This document shows, in pieces, positions 32,525-44,778 of a stretch of 64,000 nucleotides of DNA. The notes under the pieces were generated by a model. That model did no database searches and was not told where the DNA came from. It saw only the letters and a list, made by a program, of their open reading frames with translations. The stretch comes from Muricea muricata (Eukaryota > Cnidaria > Anthozoa > Malacalcyonacea > Plexauridae). The stretch covers positions 25,597,418 through 25,661,417 of the forward strand of contig OY979716.1 in assembly GCA_963855995.1 (NCBI GenBank). The letters run 5' to 3'. The position numbers and the translations under genes were made by a program. How positions within the stretch are numbered: the first letter of the stretch is position 1; every line of letters starts with the position of its first letter.

Positions 32525-34788
32525 TTAGTCTAGGTCCTGTATAGGGTTTTGTATGCGTTTCATTTACCAGAGATAATCTCAACTGTTTTAGGGTAAAATG
32601 ACCATGTCGGTCAACATGGCATATGTGCCAAAACCTGAATCCGGGACGAAAGTCCTCAAAATGACCCCGCCCTGAAACAGCAGTGTCGACATAGCTCTAA
32701 CTTCAGACCAATGCAAGCAACAGCCTGTCTGAAGTGCTTATAGTGTTTAGAAGGGTGGTTTATAGGGGTGGTTATTAGAAGCAAAACATTGCCTAACTAT
32801 AATATTTTCCAAGAAAATCACCATTCAACATGCCAGGTCAACAGCTAATTATGCATAAAATCACTAAAATCGCTGGCAGAAATTAAATTTACATATTTCC
32901 TACCAAAAATTATTATAACATGAAAAACCATGTTCAATTGAATCCAATTATTGCAGATTTCAAAAGGATCAACATTATTTTGGTGATAAACAAGGCATTG
33001 TATTTTACTTACCCCCGCAAAAACACGATTTCAGCCATATTTTCCGTCGTCTTTGCTTTTTTATCGCCGAGTAGCCGAAGTCTCATACAATTCTTGTACT
33101 TTTCCATAATCACACATGACTAAAGAACAACTCGGCCCATTTGTGACTTGTTTTGAGACAGTGCTGTCTACTTTATCTTCGATTTGGTATCCTCGACAAT
33201 TAGCCAAAATTGCCGCCATTTTGAAGTCTTGCCGCTTTTGTGCCCGATAAATGTGACTTCTTCGTCTTCATGTGTATTTATATTATGTAATCCAACAGTA
33301 CTTTATACTATTGAATTTCTAAAGGTGATTTTGTAAACTTCTATCACATTTCAATACAAAAATCCACCCACATAAAATCGAGTGTCTTCGAGCTTCAAAA
33401 TAATTTGAAAGTCACGCGCAATCGTCACGAAAATTCCTCGTGGGCGATCATACCGGGGGGAGTGAATATTTTCACGAATACGTTTGCTTGTTTATATTTG
33501 CGTATTGTTTTGTTTTAAGCTTTATTATATACAAGAAAATCTGACGGTTATGCATTTCCCCCATTTTATTTCGTGGGCTATGTCACTGCAGATACGTACG
33601 TTTCAATTTTAAAGCCTTAGTGGGCCAATAGTGGCTTTTATTGGCTCAGACGCTTAGTTATGTTTTACTTTTAGCATAATAAAAACCGCCCTTCAAATAA
33701 AAATGGAGAAAATACATAAGTCTGTCAGATTTTCTTGTAGTTAAAGCTTAAAAACAAAGCAATACGCAAATATACATGAAAATAGAATAATATGAAATGT
33801 TTATTTGGCCTGCTGGTGAAACAAGCAAACGTATTCGTGAAAATATTCACTCCCCCCGGTATGGTCGCCCACGAGGAATTTTCGTGACGATTGCGCGTGA
33901 CTTTGAAATTATTTCGAAGCTCGAAGACACTCGATTTTATGTGGGTGGATTTTTGTATTAAAATTTAGTAGAAGTTTACAAAATGCCCTTTAGAAATTCA
34001 ATAATATAAAGTACTGTTGGATTACATAATATAAATACACATGAAGACGAAGAAGTCACATTTATCGGGCACAAAGGCGACAAGACTTCAAAATGGCGGC
34101 AATTTTGGCTAATTGTCGAGGATACCAAATCGAAGATAAAGTAGACGGCACTGTCTCAAAACAAGTCACAAATGGGCCGAGTTGTTCTTTAGTCATGTGT
34201 GAGTATGGAAAAGTACAAGAATTGTATGTGACTTCGGCTGCTCGGCGATAAAAAAGCAAACAAGACGGACAATATGGCTGAAATCGTGTTTTTGCGGGGG
34301 GTAAGTGAAATACAATGCCTTGTATATCACCAAAATAATGTTGATCCTTTTGAAATCTGCAATAATTGGATTCACTTGAACATGGTTTTTCATGTTATAA
34401 CAATTTTTTGTAGGAAATATGTAAATTTAATTTCTGCCAGCGATTTTAGTGATTTTATGCATAATTAGCTGTTGACCTGGCATGTTGAATGGTGATTTTC
34501 TTGGAAAATATTATAGTTAGGCAATGTTTTGCTTCTAATAACCACCCCTATAAGCAACCCTTCTAAACACTATAGGCACTTCAGACAGGCTGTTGCTTGC
34601 ATTGGTCTGAAGTTAGAGCTATGTCGACTCTGCCGTTTTAGGGCGGGGTCATTTTGAGGACTTTCGTCCCGGATTCAGGTTTGGCACATATGCCATGTTG
34701 ACCGACATGGTCATTTTACCCTAAAACAGTTGAGATTATCTCTGGTAAATGAAACGCATACAAAACCTTATACAGGACCTAGACTAAA
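32525..34788. mobile_element. 2.3-kb foldback element
   Basis: The left arm (32525 to about 33570) is matched as complement by the right arm (about 33697 to 34788), giving arms of about 1.05 kb with few mismatches. The outer ends are TTAGTCTAGGTCCTG and its complement. The roughly 125-bp centre includes TGGGCCAATAGTGGC. No transposase is encoded: the small frames in the arms mirror each other and match no family. A single-stranded form would make a very long hairpin, as in FB-type elements. Confidence 0.88.
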
Positions 34789-34942
34789 TAACTTTCAAAA
34801 CAAGCCAAGAAGCATCACGAATGAGCCCACAATTCCTTATTAGGCAAATAGCGGTAGATCACTCGCTATATTCATTTAAAAACTTTCATTTAAGCAAAAG
34901 TGTCTCATTTAACCCCACTGTCTCATTTTGCCCCGCATTACG

Positions 34943-35160
<218 letters not shown>

Positions 35161-35273
35161 CCTTGTTCTTCTTGACAATCAGAGTGCTCGCTCGATACGA
35201 GATAGCAGAGCAATATTTATTTGACTTTTCTGAAGAATTTTACAACTAACCCTTATATATATATTTTTAAGGG

Positions 35274-35456
35274 TTAGAGACTGTTGTGGTGTTTTGTTTA
35301 CAAATACACGCACGAGCTGAATGTACAATGAATGAAAAATTTTGTATACTGCACGAAGCCGTCGGGGGCGAGTGCAGTATACAAAATTTTGAGTTCATGG
35401 TACATTCAGCTCGTGCGTGTATTTGTAAACAAAACACGAACTTAACAGTCTCTAAC
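35274..35456. mobile_element. hairpin MITE, 183 bp
   Basis: Arms begin GTTAGAGACTGTT and contain GTTTACAAATACACGCACGA and TTTTGTATACTGCAC. The right arm is the complement. The loop is a short GC-rich piece around 35365. Confidence 0.85.
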
Positions 35457-37425
35457 ACATTTAGTTCACAGACGAAAAAATGAGAATAACCGGTGTTTAC
35501 TAAGTTTAATTACCTCTGACGATAGAAATTCTCAAGATTGTTTTCCTTTTTTTTCTTTATAGTAGAATTCATCGCTATTTTCATCAACTTGTTAGCTTTA
35601 TCCACTTGTAAATACAGTTTTCTTGACGTTTTACTCCTGGCTATTTTCAATACTGCACACTTTTCGTGCGTTATTGTGATAACGCACTCAAACGACTCGT
35701 TGTTGCCAGGTAACCAAAACACACGTGAATGATTTTGACCCATCGCGTGCGCGGATTTTGAACAGTGAACGAAGATCATATATTAAATATATATATCACT
35801 CATCATTAACAATTTCGTTTATTCAATTTTTAAAACAAATTTATACTCCATTGATTTTTATACTCAGTTGCTATTTTATGTTATTTATAGTTACATGATA
35901 TAACTATGACTGATTTATAAACATTTCCCCACGAGGCTATTACACTGTTTACCTGTAAGATATTTTTAAGTGGTGTATTTACATCAACCGAGTTTCTTGT
36001 TACCGGTAGTTTCCGGAACCACATTATTTTACCCCATTAACCTTAATGGACACTACTTAGAGATGTTGAGACTTGTAAAATAGAATTTAACAGACTGGTT
36101 GCTATGGTTAAAAGTTTACATGCTTTTCTGATTGATTGTACTCCTCCTTACAAACAAAGCATCCTGTTTCTTTATCCATATTTTTGGATGAAATCACTTT
36201 AAGGAGTGAATTAAATATAAAATTCATTTGTTTGAGCCACGCTTTTCTACAGGTAAAAAGAATGCAAATAGTTGCAGTGTCATCATTAAATTAGGTCCAT
36301 TGGTTATTTTATGATTCCAGCCCTATATACTTTTTCATCAAGATGTCTTGCTTAACAGCAAAGTATGTCAACATCTTCCTAGTGAATATCAGATAGACAA
36401 ATTCTCATAAGCAGCTTCAATGTATTTAGCATGGCATAGGATGGAGAGCTTATTTCTCAATCAAAACTAAGGTCATCATCACTCTCAATGTCATTACTTT
36501 GATCATTGGCAATTTTGCACCTTCCGAGCTCAAACTCTGACAACCAATGTGGTAGGTTAGTGAATGAGTTTTTTAACTGCCTACATTAGATTTCTGAAGA
36601 CAACTTTCAGAGTTTAAGTTAATTTTAAATGAACAAATGATAACTACCTGATATATCCTTTTTTTGGTGGGTAGTTTAATACTAGAGTAGTTTGGAGAGG
36701 CCCAAAATCCAATATTGACTCAATATTTGAATAGGGAATACATGCTATAATTCTAAGAGAATGAATCTTCTTTACTTTGTGTTCTTGATATAAATTACAG
36801 GACATTAAAAACTGTCAAATTGAAATGCAAATAAACTAACCTGAAAATTGGACTTGTACAATCAGACTTTGTATTCAGAAGGCCATTTGGCCCATCGAAA
36901 ACAGTAAATTAGAAAAACTATAGCAAAAATCGTAGTGTGGATCACAGCAATATGATAATATTCAGACAGGCTATATTCATGAAATATCGTATCTTGACCC
37001 GCTAGCTTGGCAAGCGCGCACGTGGAGTTAGACGCTCGTTGCCCATGATACTTTTCGAGTAGCTGTCCAAACTACTCTGTACTGTGGTTACAGATTTTTG
37101 CACTGTTGTTACGGATTTTTACACTCCTGTTTGGGATTAACTTACTGAAATAGAGACCAATCACAGTCGAGATACCTCTCCTGGTATATTAATAATTCTA
37201 AAACCACATTACAAGACGCTTATTGTTCTGTCTATTTGTGCATAATTTGCTCGCTTTAGTTGATTTCAATGAAACAGAAGAAAAACTGATACGCCTCACC
37301 CTTGTACTTGCCAAGCGTGAACAATAAAGATGGAATGACAATAGTTTTTGATCCAAGCTATTCAATGTTATTCCAAGCAGCAATTCTTTTTATACAATAA
37401 CTACAATGAACACGCAATTTGATTG
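35457..37425. other. no recognisable gene
   Basis: AT-rich, with short frames lacking family features. Confidence 0.4.
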
Positions 37426-37428
37426 GTC

Positions 37429-37461
37429 AATACCCGTGCAGGATGAGACAATCCTGCACGG
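37429..37461. repeat. short perfect hairpin
   Basis: CCCGTGCAGGAT, a six-base loop, then the exact complement. Function unknown. Confidence 0.6.
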
Positions 37462-38400
37462 GAAATTTGAAAGTTGATATCGCTTCGCATTTACGAGATT
37501 GTTATATGGGTTTAAAATTGCCGACAACAACTATTTCATCTTCTGCAATCATCAGATAATGAAGGCAAAGTAAAATATTAATGTATAAAGTAGAGAAACT
37601 AATCGTCTGTGTTGTCAAACGTTTATATTGGGTTGTATACTTGTCTCCTTGTTTATTTTGGCTATAAATTTAACTGAAATACGATTTTTTGCATTCGAAT
37701 TCATATATTTTTGTTTTTCTTTAAGCTGTAGCGAAGAAAAATACAACCGTTCTAATTAGCATAAAGAAACTAAATTATATTCGGCTACAATGCTTTCTAG
37801 TACGGGAACTGTACTTCAAATGCTTGTATTTTTTTAGTTTTTTTTGCTTACAAAAAAGATACAAAGTTAAAAATGAACCTTACATATCCTCCACTTTTGA
37901 CTGATCCTTAACATTAGATTTTTACTATATCTGCTCCTCGTTTTGATACCAATCTGTGTCTCAATTAAAGTACTCTGAGATTTAGAGCAAAAGAGTACAA
38001 AACAAAAATGTTGTGCCAAATGTTTTAAACTTGTGTTACGTACGGCCGAATGCGAAGAAAACTACAGTTGACCATTCTTGGGGAGAATTGCGTACTTCAT
38101 CAAATGCTTTAAAGATGTCAAGCGTTGTTTCAATGCAGTTATTTTATAAAACAATTACCAAATGGCTTTTCGGACAGCGTAAAAGCAAGCCAAAATCTCG
38201 CAACATTACGCAAGCATCAATCACGTTATCCTCCACAAAAAACCGTTCGGTAATCCTTTAGGAAAAGGCACCACGCATACTTCATTATATTTTCATGGTT
38301 TCAATCCAATAATAAAAAAAACTTGACACCTTCCCGTTATTGACAACTAGATATTTCTCTATAAATTTGGCTAATTTATTAGCTTTTCTTGGCCAAACAT
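37462..38400. other. no recognisable gene
   Basis: Nothing supported on either strand. Confidence 0.4.
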
Positions 38401-38406
38401 CAAACA

Positions 38407-38778
38407 TCAAAACATCAACCATGACTTTATATTCACTATGTTCCGGTTTCTCGAGGATGCAAGCAATTGCTCACCTGGATCTTCTAGGATTAAATTCATT
38501 AATGCAGCAACAGGAGGATGAAGATCAAGTTCAGTAAGATCAATTTCAGAACTACAAATATCTGGATAATCTTTCAAGAATCTTTCTTCATCTTCTACAG
38601 AAACATCTATTTCCACGAATTCTTCCAATCTCTTTTTGTGCTTTGCTTCTAGATTATCCATTGATCCCTGGAGCCAAATGTTATATTGTTTATTGCCTTG
38701 CTTGCGGTTTGAGGTCGTGATGGGACATGTTGTGTCTCGTTGCTTGTTTGCTGCGGAAAGAAAATTTTTTAGATGCAA
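38407..38778 (-). CDS. unrecognised acidic 123-residue frame
   Basis: I do not recognise this protein. The frame has a charged middle (HKKRLEEFVEIDVSVEDEER) and acidic helices (DYPDICSSEIDLTELDL). A possible acceptor, CTTTCCGCAG, lies inside its start near 38755, so the first residues may be intron. It directly abuts the MITE at 38781. It could be an exon of an accessory protein of a decayed element or chance. Confidence 0.25.
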   Translation of the reverse strand: MHLKNFLSAANKQRDTTCPITTSNRKQGNKQYNIWLQGSMDNLEAKHKKRLEEFVEIDVSVEDEERFLKDYPDICSSEIDLTELDLHPPVAALMNLILEDPGEQLLASSRNRNIVNIKSWLMF

Positions 38779-38780
38779 TG

Positions 38781-39160
38781 GACCATTCCCCTATTAAAAA
38801 AACTTTTGAATTCGGAAAATCAATTATCACAGCTGGAAAGTGCATCCAAAATTTATACAATTGTCACGTTTAGTTGTGAAACATTGTAAAATGTAGAAAA
38901 TACAGTCTTGGCGAATTTTGTATGCTTTTGTATTACGAACGGAAAAGCATTACCACTATGTGGAAATGTGGTAACGCTTTTTCCCGCGTAATACAAAAGT
39001 ATACAAAATTCGCAAATTTTACATTACTATACAGTATATTTTCAACAGTTTACAATATTTTGCAACCAAACTTCACAATTTCACTAAATTTAGGAAGCTC
39101 TTTCCAACTGTGCTAAAATTGTTTACAAATTTAAAAGTTTGTCTAATTGGGGAATGGTTC
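38781..39160. mobile_element. MITE with GAACCATTCCCC ends and inner hairpin
   Basis: The ends GACCATTCCCC(T)ATTAAAA and the complement of TTTGTCTAATTGGGGAATGG form inverted repeats of about 30 bp. In the middle (38911-39014) lies a second palindrome, GCGAATTTTGTATGCTTTTG with complement. This is either a nested insertion or a multi-stem element. Confidence 0.65.
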
Positions 39161-39168
39161 ATTACTTC

Positions 39169-39259
39169 GTGAAAATTGGAAAAACTCGAAATTGTGTGAA
39201 AACACTCCGCCCTGCGGGCGTCGTGTTTCCACACAATTTCTCGTTTTTCCAATTTCCAC
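39169..39259. repeat. 91-bp hairpin
   Basis: GTGAAAATTGGAAAAACTCG then AAATTGTGTG, loop rich in GCCCTGCGGGC, then the complement. A degraded relative lies at about 6760-6840. Confidence 0.75.
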
Positions 39260-40407
39260 TCGTGTTGATATAACTGTATATCAACACGGAAAATTTTTTA
39301 TATTTCTTAAGTCTTAAATGTTCGAACGGGAATTATTCTTTTGCGTATTGCAATAACATAAGCGCGAATAATGCAGCCAATATCTTTATGGTACATTGGC
39401 CAATGATCAGTGTTATCGCCTTGGGCCCTTTGTATATTATATGTATACGACGTATAGACAATGTGTAGTCTTTCAAATTCAAACTGGCTATATATAACCG
39501 GCATTGTTGTAATTTGACAGCTTTAATCCCTCGTAAATTTGATCAACCTGCACTTGATGTACTAGTTAAAATATATAAGCAGCTAAATTAATTATTCAGT
39601 ATCACCGCCGGTTTATATTTGTTGTGATTGCAATTTTTTTTTTTTTCTCCCAACCTGGCGACTTCACTACACATTTCCATCAACGTATAAAAATATTACT
39701 GTGTTGGATATCAATGGATTGTCTATGGATACGATGGATTGTGTATGGATGGGCAACGATGTTTTTTTTTGCCAACGCGTGTCGTTCAACAAAGATTTGT
39801 CGCAGGAAAATTGCTTTACGATATGAAGTATCGTTTGCTATCGTCAGATCTACTAACCATGAACTGATGTGCTTTGCTCTGCCATCGAAGTTATTCGAAG
39901 TAGACTTGATAGTATGTATGGATATTTCACCAAATCCAAGGTCTGAACTGGGATTCAAATTGAAATCAACATGAGCTAATATCCGTTTGTATAATTTTGG
40001 GTGATTAACCAACCCCCTCAAGCATGCTACGGTAAATAGCCTACATTCCATCAACAAAAATCAGACATGTTTTTGCTATAATGGAAGTCCTCTGCACACT
40101 TTGCCTTGCTTGTCGACCGACCAATACAGCGTGGGTAAATTTATATGTAAACGTCAAGCAATAATTTTAAATTTGAACTATATTTCTCTCCCTATAACTG
40201 TTAATCGCTATCTGACACCAAACAAGCCACTTAAATCTACTGCAAATTTGCATAATTGCATAACAATGATCCCTACCTCAGGCGAACTTTCGGAAACCGT
40301 ACAATGTGCTAGAGGATTGAAATTCTGTACCCTCAATGCACGATCATTAAACAATAAGGCTGCTGAGTTCCGTTGATTTTGTTTGCGATTGCAAACCTGA
40401 TCTCGTT

Positions 40408-40552
40408 CAGGGTTGCCAGATTGCATGAATAAATTAGCCAAACTTTTAACAATGCTCTTTGTTTTTCATTGTATTTGCCTTTTGTTTTCTTTGTTTTTTT
40501 GACAGCACTAATGATGGTTTGGCTTAATTATTCAAGAAATCTGGCAACCCTG
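40408..40552. mobile_element. 145-bp hAT-type MITE with 8-bp duplication
   Basis: Inverted ends CAGGGTTGCCAGATT extend with few mismatches to about 36 bp (to AAGCCAAAC). Both sides carry ATCTCGTT (40400-40407 and 40553-40560), an exact 8-bp duplication typical of hAT elements. It splits the LINE endonuclease between the residues PDLV and TITETW. Confidence 0.95.
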
Positions 40553-40792
40553 ATCTCGTTACAATCACAGAAACCTGGTTTACTGATGATGAATCTGCCT
40601 CCAGAGTTCTATGTACTCCAGAAGGTTATAAACTCTTGCACTGCCCTCGCCTTGATCGTTAAGGAGGTGGAACGAGAGCCCTTTACAAAAATAGCATTAT
40701 TACCACTAGCTGAAATGGCAGCGCATAATTACCATTATTCGAGTACTCCGAATGGAGCATTAGAGCTGGTACCAAACGCCTTAAAGTAATCA

Positions 40793-41479
40793 TCCCCGAG
40801 CCGTAGCGTAGAGTTTTACTAATTCTTAGATGCCAAAGTCATCCGCCATTTTGTGTTGGTTTGGTTTGGACGCTCGACCTTTTTGCTTACGTCAATAAAA
40901 AACACGGAAAAGACGACGAAAAAACGCGCCAACAGAAGGAAACAAGAACAGAAACGTACATAAAAGGTGGCCTTATTCAGATTATTCAGTAGCCGTAATG
41001 ATTCCACACTTTAATTTCGAAGTTTACGTTTCTTTGCTTTGTAAAAGCAAGACTGTAGCTTTCTTATAAGTGTGAAAATAATTTACAGGTAAAAATACGA
41101 CCGTAGCTATTTTAATGAAAAATGCATGGCTTAAAATGGTTTTTATTGCAAAACAAAGATTTAATAAATGTTCATCAAAACGTTTTTATAATGTAGCGTA
41201 ATAAATTGTATTTCATACCGCTCCAAAGTTCACACTACGCATGATGACATAGGGACCACAGACATTTAAAAAATTAAGTATGTTTTCATTAAAACTGGTA
41301 ATTATTTCATTATTTTCTTAATTATTTAAAAAATATAGAACGCATTATTAAAAACTGCCCTGCGGGCGTGTTGCTATGACAACAGTCCTGAGAATACTTC
41401 ATGTTCCAAAAATATAGTTGCATCTTTGATATACTATAAGGGGAGGGGTTTTGCATGCATGCATGCATGTATTTCTAGT
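40793..41479. mobile_element. insertion of CCCCGAGC repeat family (first)
   Basis: The LINE frame stops at KRLKVIIP and resumes after about 41479. The insert begins CCCCGAGC and shares AAGTCATCCGCCATT and TTGGTTTGGTTTGG with the insertion at 41822. No coding sequence is seen. A GCATGCATGCATGCATG run lies at its right side. Confidence 0.6.
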
Positions 41480-41821
41480 TATATATAGACGACCGTATTC
41501 AGTCAATCACCCAGTCTCAACCGGTGTTTTTTATGTCGATGCTACAAAGATGCAAGATTTATTCGAAAGCTTAGGACTCATTCAACATGTCAGATGTCTG
41601 ACACACATTGGACTATTGGAGGTCATGCACTTGACAATTGTCACTAGGCACAGTAGGCAGTCTGATAAGTCCCATTCTCAGATCATTTGTCTGTTCTGTG
41701 TCATCTACAAGTTAGAAGGCCTTCGTGAAAGAAATCTCACGTTTCGCATCGTAATACAAAGTCTATTAATTTTGATGCTTTAAGAAAAAACCTATCAAAC
41801 TCGAACTTAAATAAACATGTT

Positions 41822-42360
41822 ACCCCGAGCCAGCGGTTACGGCCGGAGCGAGGGTTACTAATTTTGAGATGTGAAAGTCATCCGCCATTATGTTTGGTTT
41901 GGTTTGGGCGTTCGACCTTTTAGCTGAAAAGTCCGTGGTGATTGGCTGAATTGATGTATTTTGTTTTTGTATTAGTCATGGCACTAAATTTTACAAATCT
42001 AGAAAGCAATTTTTAAACAATTTAACATTACTGTAAATCACAAATCATCTGGGACAATGGAAAGTGTTACCATGGATGTAGTTGCGGAAGAGAATTAAGT
42101 AGAATTGGAAAACAAGATCAAGCAAGTGGAGAAGTATAAAGGTATCATTGAACAGAGGCAGATGTAAGTCATTGTCATTTATTAGCTAAACGTAGAACTA
42201 TGGAGAGACGAAATGTGGCAAGACGGAAAAAGAAGAGATGCGAAAGTTGAAACGGCGAGGGGTGTCTGAATGTAATGTATTTCTAGTTGATGGATCTTAA
42301 TCAGCTCATAATTTATTATGACAACATGTTGTCATCAGTACTTGAAAATCATGTATCGCT
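41822..42360. mobile_element. insertion of CCCCGAGC repeat family (second)
   Basis: Starts CCCCGAGCCAGCGGTTACGG, then GCGAGGGTTACTAATTTTGA, the complement of the end of the repeat at 15191-16090. The LINE resumes with RPTLPWFNDDI at about 42375. Confidence 0.6.
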
Positions 42361-42369
42361 GATCACTCA

Positions 42370-42960
42370 CTAAGAGACCTACTCTTCCATGGTTTAATGA
42401 TGACATCAAAAGTACCAAACGAGGCCGCAGACAAGCAGAGAGGAAGTGGCAGCGCACATAGTGATTTTATAGATATACAACAGCATAATGCAAAGAAAAA
42501 CCAAGCCACCCACACTATGTATCAAGCACAAACGGAATTTTGTAAAGATCTTATCAATGAGGCTAATAATGACCAAAGGAAACTATTCAAGTCAGCTATA
42601 ACACTCTTCAAGCAAAAGGCAGACCTGTCGTTTCCAGATCATCGTCATCCCACTGCACTTGCCAATGACATCGGACATTTCTTTGTACAGGATATCGAGT
42701 GCATACGTTCTGAGCTTATCGATTCTCCTCTTCATAGCCTGCTACTAAAACATCATCCTCTTTCTCTATTACCACCATTGACAAGTTTAAAATGATGAAC
42801 GAAGATGATGTAAAGCATTTAATAAAATCGGGGAAACGAATCATGCGCTCTGGATCCTGTGCCTACTTCTTTTGTTATCGACTGCCCGTAATCACCAAGT
42901 TGATAAATTAGACTCTAGCTTGTGTCCAGACAATTTGAAAACATGCTGAAGTTCGTCCTA
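42370..42960 (+). pseudogene. LINE connector between endonuclease and reverse transcriptase
   Basis: LPWFNDDIKSTKRGRRQAER and the following blocks (FCKDLINEANNDQRKLFKSA, HPTALANDIGHFFVQDIECI) are the usual connector of CR1/L2-type ORF2. Then a degraded LPVITKLIN and AEVRPNVKD lead toward the reverse transcriptase, which is lost. Two frames are used. Confidence 0.7.
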
Positions 42961-43171
42961 ATGTGAAGGATAATTCTCGCTTCGATAATTCTAACTTTTT
43001 CCAACCTTCGTACACAGCAAACTAAAGCTGTTTGTATGCAAGATATTAAGGAACTGCTCCAAAAATCACGACTTTTAGAGAACGACGTTGACTTCTGTCA
43101 GACTTCATCACGTCCTCCAGGCAACCAACTGCCCAGTGCATTGTCTACATCAACAATGGCAATTTATGTGA

Positions 43172-43555
43172 TCAACAACAAATTGATCCCGTGCATTCCT
43201 CTGTGACTTCGGTTTGCAAGTTCCACAACAGCTTCGAGTCTATGTTTGTTAAATATTCATTAAACAACATTGTCAACTTCTCTGTAGAAGTGGTAGATTT
43301 TTCAGAAGGTTTTATTTCATAAATGGTATTTTTATTGTTATTTCCTCCTAGAATATCATTAATTGTTTTCAAAGCCTGTTTTGGATTGACTTTTGGGTTT
43401 GGGAACTTTGTTCTACAGTTTTTCTTTGCTTCACGCAAGGCAGTAATGGCTGCATTTCTTGAGGACCTGTACTTATTCCAATCACTTGCATCATTCGTTT
43501 TACATGCTTTACTCCGCCCGCCACTTATCTGTCCGTCCGTATATCCACATTTTAT
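43172..43555 (-). pseudogene. LINE connector fragment, opposite strand
   Basis: DASDWNKYRSSRNAAITALR, EAKKNCRTKF, KTINDILGGNNNKNTIYEIK and LTMLFNEYLTNI show the same connector region from a different LINE. Endonuclease and reverse transcriptase are not attached. Confidence 0.65.
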
Positions 43556-43584
43556 CTAACCCTGTATTGTATGATAAAATTACT

Positions 43585-43800
43585 TCATGGTTTCGGTGTT
43601 TGGATGGCCTGATCCAAACACGTGGGAAAGTTGCAAGAGTTAAGAAAAGCGCGCGAATCTCGAGCCAAAGGCAAATCATTTTTTGCGCTTTTCTTAACTC
43701 TATTTTTTTATAAAATAACAACATTCGGCCATGTTTTTAAAAAATTCTCGTGAAAGCAGTTTTGATTTCCGTGTTTGGATGGCCTGATCCAAACACGGCT
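43585..43800. repeat. pair of CGTGTTTGGATGG...CCAAACACG palindromes
   Basis: Nearly the same 30-base palindrome occurs at about 43588-43621 and 43769-43798. Between them, GAGTTAAGAAAAGCGC at 43637 recurs as complement at 43683, giving another stem. Confidence 0.6.
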
Positions 43801-44568
43801 TTCGGCCATTCAAAGCACGCGCGTTATGTACATGTTATTTTATAAATCGTATTGCATCAGATGCTTGCGACATATAAATTCAGAGCGACGAATAACTCAT
43901 CTGACAGACTAGAAACTTAGCTAATAAAGGATATTTGAATATTTTTATAAATTTTAAATGCTTTTACATGCTGTGACGATTTATTAAATGACCAAAATCT
44001 TTCTGTATATCTAAAGACTTAAAGCTTTATCAACAGTAATATGAAGGCCTATAAGTCTCAGTCACTCAGTAAGTACAATGCCGTTATTGCGCTAATCCTG
44101 ACCTTTACCTTGTCCTAGCATTAAAAATTCAAATAATTCACTGGATTCAAATAATATTATTTTAATAGCTTTGAACGATGTAATTCGGTGAAAATAAACC
44201 GGTACGTGGGAATTAAAAAAAGGCTTTAGGAAGCCAAATCCTGAAAATGCCAACTAAATATAATACCAACTAGCTATAAATTCTACACCTACAGACCTGA
44301 TTAAAGGAAGAATTTACTAAACTTAATGTTTAGTGCAAACCTGACGTCTATTTCCCCTGCAGTAACAAAAATAGCACCAGAGAGAGAGAATGTCGATTTT
44401 TCGACAAGAAATGATATAGGACTGATAAATTCGGATATTCAATTAGGTAGTTACAATCTTAAATTCAAGTGCTTTTGAGAGCATTCGTAAACGGAAGCAA
44501 GCCAAGGGATATACAGAACAGGATCTTAGGATCTGATCTCGTGATATAAGAAAAAACGTACTCCCAAG
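43801..44568. other. no recognisable feature
   Basis: Non-coding by eye. Confidence 0.35.
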
Positions 44569-44778
44569 AGCAACATCGTGTAAACTCAAGATATGAGCTA
44601 TTAACAATAAGACAACAGTTTTGCGGTGATATTTTGACTCTATTTCATTTGACTCTATTTCAAGTCATTGTCAAACAGAATAAACTATTTACAAGCTTGC
44701 TATCATACTATATACAGAGAAGCAGTACAAAATGACGTAATACTAATGTAACACTACACTATGGACAAACAATGATGC

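Larger units (their letters stand above)
40317..41820 (+). pseudogene. LINE apurinic-type endonuclease, broken
   Basis: LKFCTLNARSLNNKAAEF (40320) is the usual start of the endonuclease domain of jockey/CR1-type LINEs, with the N of LNARS at the active site. After the MITE it continues TITETWFTDDESASRVLCTP (the ITETW Glu is catalytic) and YKLLHCPRLDR. After the next insertion it continues YRRPYSVNHPVSTGVF and DLFESLGLIQHV...THI. The domain nicks target DNA to prime reverse transcription. Stops, shifts and insertions make it inactive. Confidence 0.75.
39620..42960 (+). mobile_element. CR1/L2-like LINE, 5' and middle part, with nested insertions
   Basis: Pieces of one LINE lie in order: an N-terminal segment with a CMDISPNPRS motif (39925), the endonuclease start, endonuclease middle and end, and the connector before the reverse transcriptase. 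Three insertions interrupt it: a hAT MITE (40408-40552) and two copies of the CCCCGAGC-type repeat (about 40793-41479 and 41822-42360). Reverse transcriptase proper is not recognisable here. Confidence 0.7.

Noticed and set aside
39680..40057. 125-residue minus-strand frame
   Set aside because: Antisense to LINE N-terminal sequence; no motif.
42061..42260. Coiled-coil-like short frames inside the second CCCCGAGC insertion
   Set aside because: Broken by a stop, too short, and located in a repeat.
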